Shown: positions 1 through 9,184, numbered from the stretch's first letter. The stretch: DNA of 64,000 nt from Agarivorans sp050870875 (GCF_050870875.2 NZ_CP194041.2:4774001-4838000); one strand, 5' to 3'. Numbers and translations are program-made. Notes: generated by a model not told the origin, from the sequence alone.

Positions 1-47
1 GTAACTAAGGATTAAAACAAACAGTAAGCGTTTTATCATCGGAAATG

Positions 48-73
48 AAACTGGCCGCGGTGGCGGCCAGTTT
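48..73 (-). terminator. hairpin downstream of rho
   Basis: A perfect 11-bp stem (AAACTGGCCGC paired with GCGGCCAGTTT) around a 4-base loop begins just past the rho stop codon. On the minus strand it is followed only by a short, interrupted T-run, so it is a plausible but not classical intrinsic terminator. Its position right after the last codon of the trxA-rho unit supports a role in ending or stabilising that transcript. Confidence 0.6.
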
Positions 74-77
74 ACGC

Positions 78-1343
78 CTATTTTTTCTGGGCTTTCATCG
101 CATCGAAAAACTCATCATTAGTCTTAGACATTGAGAGCTTATCAATCAAGAACTCCATCGCGCCTGTTTCGTCCATTGGATGCACAATCTTCCGTAGGAT
201 CCACATCTTCTGCAGTTCATCACCACTGGCAAGTAACTCTTCACGACGAGTACCAGAACGATTGATATCAATCGCTGGATAAACACGTTTTTCGGCAATC
301 TTACGGCTTAAGTGTAATTCCATATTACCGGTACCCTTAAACTCTTCGTAGATGACTTCATCCATTTTTGAGCCGGTATCAACCAGGGCGGTGGCAATAA
401 TAGTTAAGCTGCCACCTTCTTCAACGTTACGCGCAGCACCAAAGAAGCGCTTCGGACGATGGAGCGCGTTGGCATCCACACCACCGGTAAGTACCTTGCC
501 TGAAGAAGGAATCACGGTATTGTAGGCTCGCGCTAAACGAGTGATAGAATCAAGCAGAATAATCACGTCTTTCTTGTGCTCAACCAAACGCTTGGCTTTC
601 TCAATCACCATATCGGCAACCTGTACATGACGGCTTGCAGGTTCATCAAAGGTAGAAGCAATCACTTCTCCGCGAACCAAGCGTCGCATCTCGGTAACTT
701 CTTCTGGACGCTCATCGATCAACAACACAATCAGCTCACACTCGGGATGATTAAAAGCCACATTTTGTGCAATATTTTGCAGCAACATGGTTTTACCCGC
801 TTTAGGAGGCGCAACAATCAAACCACGTTGCCCTTTCCCTATCGGCGAGGCCAAATCTAAAACTCGTGCAGTAATATCTTCTGTGGAACCATTACCGCGT
901 TCCATGCGCATCCGTTTAGTGGCATGTAAAGGCGTAAGGTTTTCAAAGAGGATTTTGTTACGAGAGTTTTCAGGTTTATCGTGGTTTACTTGACCAATCT
1001 TTAGCAAAGCAAAATAACGCTCACCTTCTTTCGGCGGTCGAATCTTACCTTCCACGGTATCACCAGTTCGCAGGTTAAAACGGCGAATTTGGCTAGGCGA
1101 AACGTAAATATCATCAGGGCCAGCCAGGTAAGAACTGTCTGCACTGCGCAAAAAGCCAAAGCCATCCTGCAGAATTTCGAGAACACCATGTCCAAAAATG
1201 GCTTCCCCGCTTTTCGCGTGAGCCTTGAGGATCGAGAAGATAATATCTTGCTTACGCAGACGGGCCAGATTTTCTAAGCCCATCGATTCGCCTAGCGTAA
1301 TCAGTTCATGGACCGGGGTATTTTTTAGCTCAGTTAAATTCAT
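78..1343 (-). CDS. rho: Transcription termination factor Rho
   Basis: Hexameric RNA-dependent ATPase that ends transcription of untranslated RNA. The 421-residue product is nearly colinear with the 419-residue E. coli Rho. The N-terminal helical and RNA-binding (cold-shock-like) domain covers about residues 1-125, including the stretch DGFGFLRS. The Walker A motif APPKAGKT lies near residues 178-185, followed by the LIDERPEEV segment, the Walker B region IILLDSITR, and the Q and R loops including GGVDANAL. It lies 200 bases downstream of trxA on the same strand, the usual gammaproteobacterial arrangement. The ATG start matches the family N-terminus MNLTELK. Confidence 0.98.
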   Translation of the reverse strand: MNLTELKNTPVHELITLGESMGLENLARLRKQDIIFSILKAHAKSGEAIFGHGVLEILQDGFGFLRSADSSYLAGPDDIYVSPSQIRRFNLRTGDTVEGKIRPPKEGERYFALLKIGQVNHDKPENSRNKILFENLTPLHATKRMRMERGNGSTEDITARVLDLASPIGKGQRGLIVAPPKAGKTMLLQNIAQNVAFNHPECELIVLLIDERPEEVTEMRRLVRGEVIASTFDEPASRHVQVADMVIEKAKRLVEHKKDVIILLDSITRLARAYNTVIPSSGKVLTGGVDANALHRPKRFFGAARNVEEGGSLTIIATALVDTGSKMDEVIYEEFKGTGNMELHLSRKIAEKRVYPAIDINRSGTRREELLASGDELQKMWILRKIVHPMDETGAMEFLIDKLSMSKTNDEFFDAMKAQKK

Positions 1344-1543
1344 AATGGTGAGTATTCAGTTTTGTCGAAATAGACTGACGGCAGAGTGAGTTAGATATAG
1401 TAGAGATGCTTACTCGACTGTTCAGTCGGCCAAGAGATAGCCTTAAATAACAGGCGTAGGAAAATTCGAAAGTAAAATTAGCACTATTGTGAAGAAAGAT
1501 CCAGCAAAAGCAGGCAACGAATGTCGACCTGCTCACATAGTTA
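1344..1543 (-). promoter_or_regulatory. rho leader region between trxA and rho
   Basis: This 200-base gap carries no convincing gene. It holds a small perfect hairpin at 1415-1428 (CGACTG, two-base loop, CAGTCG). In enterobacteria rho has a long leader used for autoregulation. That this gap does the same here is inference from position only. Confidence 0.35.
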
Positions 1544-1870
1544 CTACAGGTTTTCGTCTAAAAACGCTGTTAATTGTGCTTTAGACAGCGCACCAACTTT
1601 AGTTGCAGCCACTTTGCCATCTTTAAATAACAATAAAGTAGGGATCCCGCGAATACCAAACTTGGGCGGAGTCGCCGCATTTTGATCAATATTCAACTTA
1701 CCTACGGTAACTTTGCCTGCGTATTCTTCAGCAACTTCATCGAGGATCGGTGCAATCATTTTGCACGGTCCACACCATTCAGCCCAAAAGTCTACTAATA
1801 CAGGTGTGCTTGCATTTAGTACGTCTGCCTCGAAACTATCGTCACTCAGCTGAACTAATTTGTCGCTCAT
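1544..1870 (-). CDS. trxA: Thioredoxin 1
   Basis: Cytoplasmic dithiol-disulfide oxidoreductase that supplies electrons to ribonucleotide reductase, methionine sulfoxide reductase and other targets. The 108-residue single-domain protein has the WCGPC active site at residues 32-36 (Cys33 and Cys36) and the cis-proline loop GIRGIPT. Length and sequence match the standard TrxA family. It is divergent from rhlB across a 194-base promoter gap and is followed by rho on the same strand, as in E. coli and Vibrio. The start codon is the ATG of MSDKLVQL. Confidence 0.98.
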   Translation of the reverse strand: MSDKLVQLSDDSFEADVLNASTPVLVDFWAEWCGPCKMIAPILDEVAEEYAGKVTVGKLNIDQNAATPPKFGIRGIPTLLLFKDGKVAATKVGALSKAQLTAFLDENL

Positions 1871-2064
1871 GTATTACTCCAAATATTCTCTGCTATCTAT
1901 ATAGATAATGTACCCGACTATTTGAAATGATCCGACTAATGAATGCAAGCCCAAGCTCATTCCAAGGCAATCTAAGCTACTACCAATTAACATAAGTAAA
2001 TCACCAGCACAATAAAAGTAAATGTGGTGCTGGTAGTGCCAGATAGCTGTGATATGCTTACGCC

Positions 2065-3360
2065 ATGAGCAAAGCACACTTAACTGAACTACGATTCGCC
2101 GACTTAGAGCTAGACGCTGGGGTATTAGAAGCCTTAGAACAGCACGGCTATCACAATTGCACCCCTATCCAAGCGCAAAGTCTACCGATCCTGCTGAAAG
2201 GCAAGGATATTGCTGGCCAAGCACAAACCGGTACGGGGAAAACCTTAGCCTTTTTAGTTGCCACCTTTAACCACTTGCTAACCACGCCAGTGCCTGAAGG
2301 TCGCCAACAAAATCAACCACGCGCCTTAATCTTAGCGCCCACCCGTGAATTAGCAATTCAAATTCACAACGATGCCCGTTTATTAGCCAAAGCAACTGGC
2401 TTAAAATTGGGTTTAGTGTATGGGGGTGAAGGTTATGCCAGCCAACGGGCAACCCTTGATGAAGGCGTTGATATCCTGATCGGCACCACCGGTCGGATGA
2501 TTGACTATTTCAAACAGGGTGCCTTTAGCCTCAATAGTCTACAAGCCATGGTACTAGACGAAGCCGACCGCATGTTCGATCTCGGTTTCATTAAAGATAT
2601 TCGTTATTTAATGCGCCGCATGCCAGAACCCAAGCTGCGCCTGAACATGCTGTTTTCGGCAACCCTTTCATTTAAAGTGAAAGAGCTTGCCTTTGAACAC
2701 ATGAACGAACCGGAACACGTGATTGTAGAGCCAGAACAAATGACTGGCGTACGCATCCAGGAAGAGCTGTTTTACCCGTCCAATGACGACAAAATGGCAT
2801 TACTACAAACCTTAATCGAAGAAGAATGGCCTGAACGGGCGATTATTTTCGCCAATACCAAACACCGCTGCGAAGACATTTGGGGACACTTGGTTGCCGA
2901 CCAACACCGCGTTGGTTTGTTAACCGGAGATGTACCACAGCGTAAGCGGGTACAAATACTCGAACAATTTACCGATGGTAAATTAGACATCTTAGTTGCC
3001 ACCGATGTCGCCGCACGAGGCCTACATATTCCCTCGGTAACCCACGTATTTAATTACGACCTTCCCGACGACGCAGAAGATTACGTTCACCGCATTGGTC
3101 GAACTGGGCGTGCCGGTTTAAGTGGTCACGCGATTAGCCTAGCCTGTGAAGAATATGTTTTCAACTTACCGGCGATCGAAGAGTACATCAAACATCCGGT
3201 GCCATTGAGTCAATATGACAGTGAAGCATTACTACGCGATTTACCGCGAGCCCAGCGAGTTCATCGACCTAAAAGTGTCAATAGTCGCGGCGGTGCACGG
3301 GGAAGTAATCGAAGTAGCAGTAGCGGCCACTCCAAACCAAGACGCAGTCGCCACTCATAA
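2065..3360 (+). CDS. rhlB: ATP-dependent RNA helicase RhlB
   Basis: DEAD-box helicase that unwinds structured RNA for the RNase E degradosome. The motifs appear in order in 431 residues: Q motif near 34-40, AQTGTGKT at 53-60, DEAD at 165-168, SAT at 198-200, ATDVAARG near 312-319 and HRIGRTGR at 342-349. The C-terminal tail of about 40 residues is rich in Arg, Ser and Gly, as expected for RhlB. Its place opposite trxA-rho and directly upstream of gppA is the conserved context that separates RhlB from other DEAD-box paralogues. Confidence 0.96.
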   Translation: MSKAHLTELRFADLELDAGVLEALEQHGYHNCTPIQAQSLPILLKGKDIAGQAQTGTGKTLAFLVATFNHLLTTPVPEGRQQNQPRALILAPTRELAIQIHNDARLLAKATGLKLGLVYGGEGYASQRATLDEGVDILIGTTGRMIDYFKQGAFSLNSLQAMVLDEADRMFDLGFIKDIRYLMRRMPEPKLRLNMLFSATLSFKVKELAFEHMNEPEHVIVEPEQMTGVRIQEELFYPSNDDKMALLQTLIEEEWPERAIIFANTKHRCEDIWGHLVADQHRVGLLTGDVPQRKRVQILEQFTDGKLDILVATDVAARGLHIPSVTHVFNYDLPDDAEDYVHRIGRTGRAGLSGHAISLACEEYVFNLPAIEEYIKHPVPLSQYDSEALLRDLPRAQRVHRPKSVNSRGGARGSNRSSSSGHSKPRRSRHS

Positions 3361-3374
3361 CTGAGCGCTCAAGG

Positions 3375-4868
3375 ATGAACGAGTCAAAATCTTCGCCCCT
3401 CTATGCAGCCATTGATTTAGGTTCTAACAGCTTCCACATGTTAATCGTGCGGGAGCTCAGTGGCTGCGTACAGACCATTGCCAAGGTTAAGCGAAAGGTT
3501 CGACTCGCTGAAGGCTTAGATAAAAATAATCAACTCGATCAGGCAGCGATGGTCCGCGGTTGGCAATGCCTGAGTTTATTTTCTGAGCAATTACGCGATA
3601 TCCCCGAACAGCAGATCAAAATTGTGGCCACCGCAGCCCTGCGTAAGGCCGTCAACGCCCAAGTATTTTTAACTCAAGCAGAAAAAATACTCGCAAATAA
3701 AATCAATATCATTAGCGGTGAAACCGAAGCCAAAATCATTTACCGTGGAGTGGCTCACACCAGCGGCGGCCATGGTAAACGTTTGGTGATCGATATTGGG
3801 GGGGCAAGTACCGAATTAGTGATTGGTGAACAAAGCGAAACTCGGCTATTAAATAGCCTCGATATGGGCTGTGTCACCTGGCTGAAGCGTTATTTTTCAG
3901 ACTCACTCAGTGAGGATAACTTCGCCCAAGCCATTGAAGCAGCCAAAGCAGTGATTGAGCCGGTACTCAGTGATTATCGACGTCTCGGTTGGAAAAGCGC
4001 TTTAGGAGCCTCTGGCACCATTCAAGCCGTATTAGAAATTATCACCGCTCAAGGCCTCGATGAACGGATCACCTATCCCAAACTGAAAGCGATTCAACAA
4101 CAAGTGATCGCTTGTGGCAAACTTGAAACACTCAATATCGAGGGGCTCAACGAAGAACGTAAACCAGTATTTGCATCTGGATTAGCAATTTTAATCGCCT
4201 TGTTCGAAAGCTTGCAAATTGAAGGACTCACCCTCGCGGGCGGCGCACTACGCGAGGGTTTAGTCTATGGTCTACTGAGTCAACAAGAAACCAGTAGCGT
4301 CCGCGCACGCACCGCTGAAAGCTTCATCAAACGCCATCACATCGATGTACAACAAGCAGAGCGAGTCGCTCATTGTGCGATTACGCTTTGCCAACAAGTT
4401 ACTCCTCGTCTCAGCGATCGAGCTTTAAGCTTATTAAAGTGGGCAGCTATGTTTCATGAGGTTGGCTTGAATATCGAATTTAAAAAAGCCCCCGAGCATG
4501 CAGCTTATATTATCGATCATTCTGATTTACCCGGCTTTACAAGCGCTCAAAAGCATTTTGTCTCCAGCCTAATGCTCAATCAGCGAGGTCAGTGGCAAGC
4601 CCAGCTATTAAGCCAACAACATGCTTTAGAAAAACCAGAAGCCCTGATATTAACCCGCATGCTGCGGATCGCTATCATCGTCTGTATGCGTCGCACCGAA
4701 GGTAGCGTACCAAACATCAACTTGTTACAGAATGAAAATGACTGGCAACTTTGTTTTCCTCCCACCTGGAGTGAGCAACACCCCTTACGCGCAGCAGAAC
4801 TAGAACTAGAAGCCAAAGTACAAAGCGAAGTTGGTTATCCATTGCGGGTGATTGAGGCGCTCTGTTAA
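3375..4868 (+). CDS. gppA: Guanosine-5'-triphosphate,3'-diphosphate pyrophosphatase
   Basis: Ppx/GppA phosphatase that converts pppGpp to ppGpp during the stringent response and may also act on polyphosphate. The 497 residues begin with the phosphate-1 loop AAIDLGSNSFHML at 11-23 of the ASKHA fold, followed by the phosphate-2 region VIDIGGASTEL and a C-terminal HD-like helical domain. It starts 14 bases after rhlB, so the two are probably cotranscribed. The rhlB-gppA linkage favours GppA over the paralogue Ppx, which normally sits with ppk. Confidence 0.95.
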   Translation: MNESKSSPLYAAIDLGSNSFHMLIVRELSGCVQTIAKVKRKVRLAEGLDKNNQLDQAAMVRGWQCLSLFSEQLRDIPEQQIKIVATAALRKAVNAQVFLTQAEKILANKINIISGETEAKIIYRGVAHTSGGHGKRLVIDIGGASTELVIGEQSETRLLNSLDMGCVTWLKRYFSDSLSEDNFAQAIEAAKAVIEPVLSDYRRLGWKSALGASGTIQAVLEIITAQGLDERITYPKLKAIQQQVIACGKLETLNIEGLNEERKPVFASGLAILIALFESLQIEGLTLAGGALREGLVYGLLSQQETSSVRARTAESFIKRHHIDVQQAERVAHCAITLCQQVTPRLSDRALSLLKWAAMFHEVGLNIEFKKAPEHAAYIIDHSDLPGFTSAQKHFVSSLMLNQRGQWQAQLLSQQHALEKPEALILTRMLRIAIIVCMRRTEGSVPNINLLQNENDWQLCFPPTWSEQHPLRAAELELEAKVQSEVGYPLRVIEALC

Positions 4869-5259
4869 AATTCGTTACATGCTGTAGGTTAAGCTGAGTG
4901 TGCTTAAAAAGCAGCCAGCATTGATTTTAAGCAAGCCCCTTCTACTTGTTTGCCTACCGGCAAAATAGCACCGACTGAAGCGTGGTTTCCCTCGATTTAC
5001 TCAGCACTATAGATAGCGGAATCATAAGACCGAATCCCGAGATCAACTCAAGCTTTAGTGCTCCGGCAATCCTATCAGATGGCCAGCAAAGCTAAGCTCA
5101 CCTAAACATTCTTCTTTACCCAACGAATATCACTACAAGTACTGCGCTAATATTGACCTAAGCCGATGAGGCTGGCACTATGCGCCGCAAACCAGCAACA
5201 TTTAGATCGTTGTCTCAAAAAACGTGTTACCACTGTGCTATTAAGTCGAGGAGAATACA
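4869..5259 (+). other. 391-base gap upstream of purE
   Basis: No credible gene or RNA was recognised. An 8-bp inverted repeat (GCTTAAAA at 4903-4910 with TTTTAAGC at 4926-4933) lies shortly after gppA and could be a weak terminator. I looked for a PurR operator of the ACGCAAACGTTTGCGT type near purE and found none convincing. A GAGGAG ribosome-binding sequence precedes the purE ATG. Confidence 0.4.
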
Positions 5260-5757
5260 ATGCCACAACCACTCGTTGCCATCGTCATGGGATCCAAAAG
5301 TGATTGGCCAACCATGGAAAACGCCGCCGAAATACTGAGCCAACTAGGCGTAGAATTTGAAGTGGAAGTGGTTTCAGCGCACCGCACTCCCGACAAATTA
5401 ATGAGTTTTTCAGCCAATGCAGCTGAACGGGGTATTCGCGTCATCATCGGTGGGGCAGGCGGAGCAGCGCACTTGCCCGGCATGATCGCTTCCAAAACCC
5501 GTCTTCCAGTACTTGGTGTGCCCGTACAAAGTAAGGCGCTTAGCGGTATGGATAGCCTGCTGTCAATCGCTCAAATGCCTAAGGGCGTCGCCGTTGGCAC
5601 CTTAGCTATCGGTACCGCAGGAGCCTATAACGCAGGTCTCTTGGCTGCCCAAATTTTAGCAACCACCGATCCTCAACTAGCGCAACGCATCGAAGCATTC
5701 CGCACCGCGCAAACCGAATCGGTATTGGCGCACCCCGACCCACGTATCGCCGAGTAG
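5260..5757 (+). CDS. purE: 5-(carboxyamino)imidazole ribonucleotide mutase
   Basis: Class I PurE, which converts N5-CAIR to CAIR in de novo purine synthesis. The 165-residue protein shows the nucleotide-binding segment GSKSDW at 11-16, the catalytic SAHRTP at 39-44 and the glycine-rich GGAGGAAHLPGM at 64-75. It is followed after 13 bases by purK, the partner that makes N5-CAIR, so the two form an operon. The start is fixed by a good GAGGAG sequence ahead of the ATG. Confidence 0.97.
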   Translation: MPQPLVAIVMGSKSDWPTMENAAEILSQLGVEFEVEVVSAHRTPDKLMSFSANAAERGIRVIIGGAGGAAHLPGMIASKTRLPVLGVPVQSKALSGMDSLLSIAQMPKGVAVGTLAIGTAGAYNAGLLAAQILATTDPQLAQRIEAFRTAQTESVLAHPDPRIAE

Positions 5758-5770
5758 TTAGGTTAACAGA

Positions 5771-6847
5771 ATGAACAAAATTTGGATCCTCGGCGCAGGC
5801 CAACTTGGCGCCATGCTCAAACATGCCGCCCAACCACTTTGTCTGGAAGTTCGTCCGGTGGAGACCGACGAGCTTGAGCAATTTGCCATTGGCGATGACG
5901 ACGTGGTCACCGTTGAGCGGGAACATTGGCCTGTCACGCCTGCCACCGAACAACTCACCCAACATCCACGATTTTTAAATGGCCCCGCTCTGGCGCAATT
6001 AGCCGACCGAGCCAGCCAGAAACGTCTACTCGATTCGCTCTCTTTGGCGACCGCGCCTTGGGTCGATGTGAAAACACAGCATAGTGCCGAGCAACTGTTC
6101 GCTGAATTAGGCGAACGAGTGTTACTCAAACAGCGCTCAGGTGGTTATGATGGAAAAGGCCAACATTGGTTAAAACAACAAGGCAACGCTGAGCAACGCG
6201 CGATTCCGCAAACTTGGTTAGATCATTGTATTGCCGAACAGGCAATCAATTTCGAAGAAGAAGTCTCATTAATCGGCATGCGTCATGCCAACGGCGAGAC
6301 GGCCTTCTACCCACTAGCGATTAATCAGCATCATCAAGGCATTTTATTAGCCACCGTTTCACCTGTCGCCAGTAAAGCACCGCTGCAAAGCCAAGCCGAA
6401 GCGATGCTGGGCAAGCTCATGGAAGCCTTAAATTATGTTGGCGTAATGACCATGGAATGCTTCCAAGTGGGACAACAACTGTTAATCAACGAAATTGCGC
6501 CGCGGGTACACAACAGCGGCCATTGGACCCAGGCAGGGGCAAGCTTAAGCCAGTTTGAAGCGCATTTGCGTGCTGTCGCCAACTTACCCTTAGTGCAGCC
6601 GTTGGTGAAAACTCAAAGCGTGATGCTTAACCTAATCGGTGTCGACTATGACCAACGCTGGCTCAGCGTACCGGGCGTAGAAATATTCTGGTATGGCAAA
6701 GAGGTTCGTCCCGGACGAAAAGTCGGCCATATCAACATCAGTATCGCCGAGCGCCAGCAGCTACTCAACAGCCTCGCCCAACTACAACCGCTGATGAGCC
6801 CGGTCTATAGTGATGCCATCGCCTGGTTAATCGGTCACCTCGACTAA
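5771..6847 (+). CDS. purK: N5-carboxyaminoimidazole ribonucleotide synthase
   Basis: ATP-grasp ligase that joins AIR, bicarbonate and ATP to give N5-CAIR, the substrate of PurE. The N-terminal GAGQLGAML nucleotide-fold segment, the ATP-grasp lid KQRSGGYDGKGQ and the catalytic stretch NEIAPRVHNSGHWT are all present in 358 residues, the usual length. It follows purE closely. A strong hairpin starts 11 bases after the stop, so the unit is purEK only. Confidence 0.97.
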   Translation: MNKIWILGAGQLGAMLKHAAQPLCLEVRPVETDELEQFAIGDDDVVTVEREHWPVTPATEQLTQHPRFLNGPALAQLADRASQKRLLDSLSLATAPWVDVKTQHSAEQLFAELGERVLLKQRSGGYDGKGQHWLKQQGNAEQRAIPQTWLDHCIAEQAINFEEEVSLIGMRHANGETAFYPLAINQHHQGILLATVSPVASKAPLQSQAEAMLGKLMEALNYVGVMTMECFQVGQQLLINEIAPRVHNSGHWTQAGASLSQFEAHLRAVANLPLVQPLVKTQSVMLNLIGVDYDQRWLSVPGVEIFWYGKEVRPGRKVGHINISIAERQQLLNSLAQLQPLMSPVYSDAIAWLIGHLD

Positions 6848-6857
6848 AGCACGAACT

Positions 6858-6896
6858 AAGCCTTGTGGCTGCGCTAGCAGCTTCGCCACAAGGCTT
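6858..6896 (+). terminator. hairpin after purEK
   Basis: Perfect 12-bp stem (AAGCCTTGTGGC with GCCACAAGGCTT) around a 15-base loop, located 11 bases past the purK stop. The following T-run is weak, so termination may be partial. It separates purEK from the transporter gene that starts at 6936. Confidence 0.65.
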
Positions 6897-6935
6897 GGGT
6901 TCATTGAATATTACAAGATTTCTGGAGTAAGCTCC

Positions 6936-7835
6936 TTGAGCTACGAATGGCTCGCGCTATTAGCAGCGGCCCTATGGGCCCTCACCAGCTTAATTTCGGT
7001 CACTCCCAGCCGTCAACTTGGCGCCTTCGCCTATAGTCGCTGGCGGATGGGTTTAGTCAGCCTAATGTTGGCCAGTGCAACTTTAGTTAATAACAACTGG
7101 CAGAACATCAGCTTCGAACAAGCAGCCTTGTTTGCCCTCTCGGGATTTATTGGGGTATTTGTTGGTGACACCGCCCTGTTTGCCTGTATGAATCGACTCG
7201 GGCCGCGTCGGGCCAGCCTATTATTTGCCTGCCATGCCGCTTTTTCCGCTTTCTTAGGAGTTTACTTATTTAACGAACAGCTATCGGGTTGGCCCTTAGT
7301 GGGAGCTGCAAGTTTATTTCTCGGGGTTATTCTGGCGGTAAGCTTCGGCCGTAAAGCCAATCAACATAGCTGGGAAAAGATCAATGGTCCGGTGAGTATC
7401 GCGCTATTGCTGGGTTTGAGTGCGGCGCTTTGTCAAAGCATCGGCACCGTGATGCTAAAGCCGCTATTAAGCGCCAACGCGGCCCATCCGGTCGACCCCA
7501 TCGCCGCCTCAACGCTACGGATGCTCAGCGCTTTTACTGCGCATATGTTGTTATACTTTGCAGCCCATAAACTGGCGCGCGCCCATAAGCCACTCACCCC
7601 AAGATTATTTATGATGATTGCCAGCAATGGTTTTCTCGCCATGGCGGTAGGCATGACCCTGATGCTGTTTGCGCTACGCAATGGCGATGTTTCTGTGGTG
7701 GCGCTCTTGTCCTCCAGCTCGCCAATCTTAGTCTTGCCGCTACTCTGGATCTACACCAAACACGCCCCCACCTATTCGGCATGGGCGAGCGCCGCACTGT
7801 GTGTGGTAGGCAGTAGTTTACTGATTTTTGGCTAG
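6936..7835 (+). CDS. DMT family (EamA-type) inner-membrane transporter
   Basis: Drug/metabolite transporter superfamily protein of 299 residues, with about ten hydrophobic helices arranged as two EamA repeats (roughly 5-135 and 155-298). The end of the first repeat shows the usual GEPL-like position as NEQLSGWPLVG. The substrate cannot be read from sequence. Such proteins usually export amino acids or other small metabolites. Translation starts at TTG, preceded by GGAG at a good distance; no ATG fits. The 3' end overlaps the convergent gene at 7832 by four bases. Confidence 0.85.
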   Translation: MSYEWLALLAAALWALTSLISVTPSRQLGAFAYSRWRMGLVSLMLASATLVNNNWQNISFEQAALFALSGFIGVFVGDTALFACMNRLGPRRASLLFACHAAFSAFLGVYLFNEQLSGWPLVGAASLFLGVILAVSFGRKANQHSWEKINGPVSIALLLGLSAALCQSIGTVMLKPLLSANAAHPVDPIAASTLRMLSAFTAHMLLYFAAHKLARAHKPLTPRLFMMIASNGFLAMAVGMTLMLFALRNGDVSVVALLSSSSPILVLPLLWIYTKHAPTYSAWASAALCVVGSSLLIFG

Positions 7836-8932
7836 TGATTGGCTACCGAAAACACCGGCAAATGGGCGATCCGCTGCCGAATAAAAAATACCTGCTGCTG
7901 ATATAGTGCAGAATCACTCGACTGATAAATTTTCAGGAATTGTTGTTCGCTGAGTCCCTCGCTTAAGTCATCGACCCGAGGAAATAAATCTTGCTCGGCG
8001 CTGGCTTGGCGCATTGCCTGCAAAAATGCTTGAGTCTTGGCTAAGCTGGTAGCCGTTTGCGCAAACTGAATGCCGGTAAAATCGGCCGCCAAATCAGCAA
8101 AACTAAAGCCACTGCCACCAGCCACAGAATCAAATAGCTCTTTAAATTCCCCTATCGAGGCACTAAAACCTTGCTCTGCCGCCATCCGCAGGCCTGCCGA
8201 ATAGCTAAAGTGCAATAGCAAATCACGGCGTCCCGCTAAACGAACATTACTGGGCGCAGGCACAAACGGCAGCTCAAGCGAAAAACGTTTCAGCAATAAA
8301 CTTCGCAAGCTTCCTTCACTAAAAAACAGGCTTACCGCCCAAATCATCGCTTGTTGCTCGACTAATAGCGAACCTCTCTGCCCGCGCAAGGCGACGTCAA
8401 AGCTTAAAGGATAGAGATAATCAAACAATGAAACCTCCATCTGCCCCGCATACTGCTGACCTAACAAGGCCAACTTATGATAGTAGTAGGCAATTGGCAG
8501 GCCAATGGTTTGTGGTTGTTGCCATTGACTGAATGATTGATAGGCCTTGATGAGCGTTTGGCGAACATTCGCCTGTGCAGTCACCTGTAAGCGCAATGTT
8601 TGCTGATCAACCTGCGGGACACTCATGTGACTGACTAGCGCCTTCAAAGGCAGCTCAGGAAAGTAGCGCTCACTTAGCCACAATAAAGCCACAAACACTG
8701 GCTGTGCAGGCAAGCTTAAGTCCCCTAGAGTTAGCTCAGCCAATTGCAAACCTTGGCTGGATGGGAGCAGACTAACTTGAAGATTCAAATAACGGCCAAA
8801 CCACTGTGCGGGTAGAGTAATCGTTGCCCGCAGTCGCAATTGTTCTGCTTGAAGTTGTGTCTCAACATTGATCTGGCTAAAAGCACGTGAGCTTAATCGG
8901 CTTAGCGCCTGCAGTTGCTGTGAAGATAACAA
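7832..8932 (-). CDS. Hypothetical protein, C-terminal part of a frameshifted membrane-anchored gene
   Basis: 366-residue open frame with no signal sequence. It opens with TTG in the middle of what looks like a continuous domain (LSSQQLQALSRL, then a GRYLNLQVSLL segment). The preceding 78-codon frame on the same strand supplies a membrane anchor and ends within 30 bases of this start. I recall similar full-length hypothetical proteins in gammaproteobacteria, in which an N-terminal anchor runs into an LSE-(D/E)LN-like segment and a GRYLNL-like stretch. I infer one ancestral gene 7832-9138 broken by loss of one base near the A-run at 8931-8934 (T-run in the gene). Function unknown. Confidence 0.7.
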   Translation of the reverse strand: MLSSQQLQALSRLSSRAFSQINVETQLQAEQLRLRATITLPAQWFGRYLNLQVSLLPSSQGLQLAELTLGDLSLPAQPVFVALLWLSERYFPELPLKALVSHMSVPQVDQQTLRLQVTAQANVRQTLIKAYQSFSQWQQPQTIGLPIAYYYHKLALLGQQYAGQMEVSLFDYLYPLSFDVALRGQRGSLLVEQQAMIWAVSLFFSEGSLRSLLLKRFSLELPFVPAPSNVRLAGRRDLLLHFSYSAGLRMAAEQGFSASIGEFKELFDSVAGGSGFSFADLAADFTGIQFAQTATSLAKTQAFLQAMRQASAEQDLFPRVDDLSEGLSEQQFLKIYQSSDSALYQQQVFFIRQRIAHLPVFSVANH

Positions 8933-9138
8933 AATATCAACTGGCTGGCATCGCCGAGTCGCTGCATATTCTCTTGCAATAAATGCTTAACATCCGCCAC
9001 TTGCTGTGGGCTCGGCGCTGGTGGAGCAGGAATGCTAGCCAGTGTTGACAGGGCCAACTTCAAGCCAAGCAAACCACTCAACGCTACCAGCAGCAATAAG
9101 CTTAATCCCCAGGCCAGCAGCTTCGCCAAGACGGTCAT
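8902..9138 (-). CDS. Hypothetical protein, N-terminal membrane-anchor part of the same frameshifted gene
   Basis: 78 residues. Helix 5-30 is strongly hydrophobic (LLAWGLSLLLLVALSGLLGL), followed by a Pro-rich hinge (IPAPPAPSP) and a soluble helix QQVADVKHLLQENMQRL. The frame then runs into a short unrelated tail (FCYLHSNCRR) and stops. Reading on in the neighbouring frame from the same point gives LSSQQLQALSRL, which continues the domain naturally. It is therefore best read as the amino-terminal piece of the gene at 7832-9138, either damaged by an indel or affected by a sequencing error. It lies 46 bases downstream of hemB on the same strand. Confidence 0.6.
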   Translation of the reverse strand: MTVLAKLLAWGLSLLLLVALSGLLGLKLALSTLASIPAPPAPSPQQVADVKHLLQENMQRLGDASQLIFCYLHSNCRR

Positions 9139-9146
9139 TTAAGCTA

Positions 9147-9174
9147 CCCAGCTTTGCCCAAGGTAAAAGCTGGG
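9147..9174 (-). terminator. hairpin after hemB
   Basis: Perfect 9-bp inverted repeat (CCCAGCTTT and AAAGCTGGG) around a 10-base loop, in the 46-base gap between hemB and the following hypothetical gene. There is no T-tract on the minus strand, so it may attenuate or stabilise RNA rather than fully terminate. Confidence 0.45.
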
Positions 9175-9184
9175 CTGCGGCAGC

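Noticed and set aside
3490..3520. GGTTCGACTC-like tRNA T-arm sequence in gppA
   Set aside because: No acceptor stem or anticodon arm could be folded around it and it lies within a well-conserved coding region.
5100..5259. Possible PurR operator before purE
   Set aside because: No CG-centred 16-base palindrome close to ACGCAAACGTTTGCGT could be found.
8902..8940. Programmed -1 frameshift in the split gene
   Set aside because: No X-XXY-YYZ slippery heptamer or clear downstream pseudoknot; loss of one base is simpler. Kept only as an alternative.
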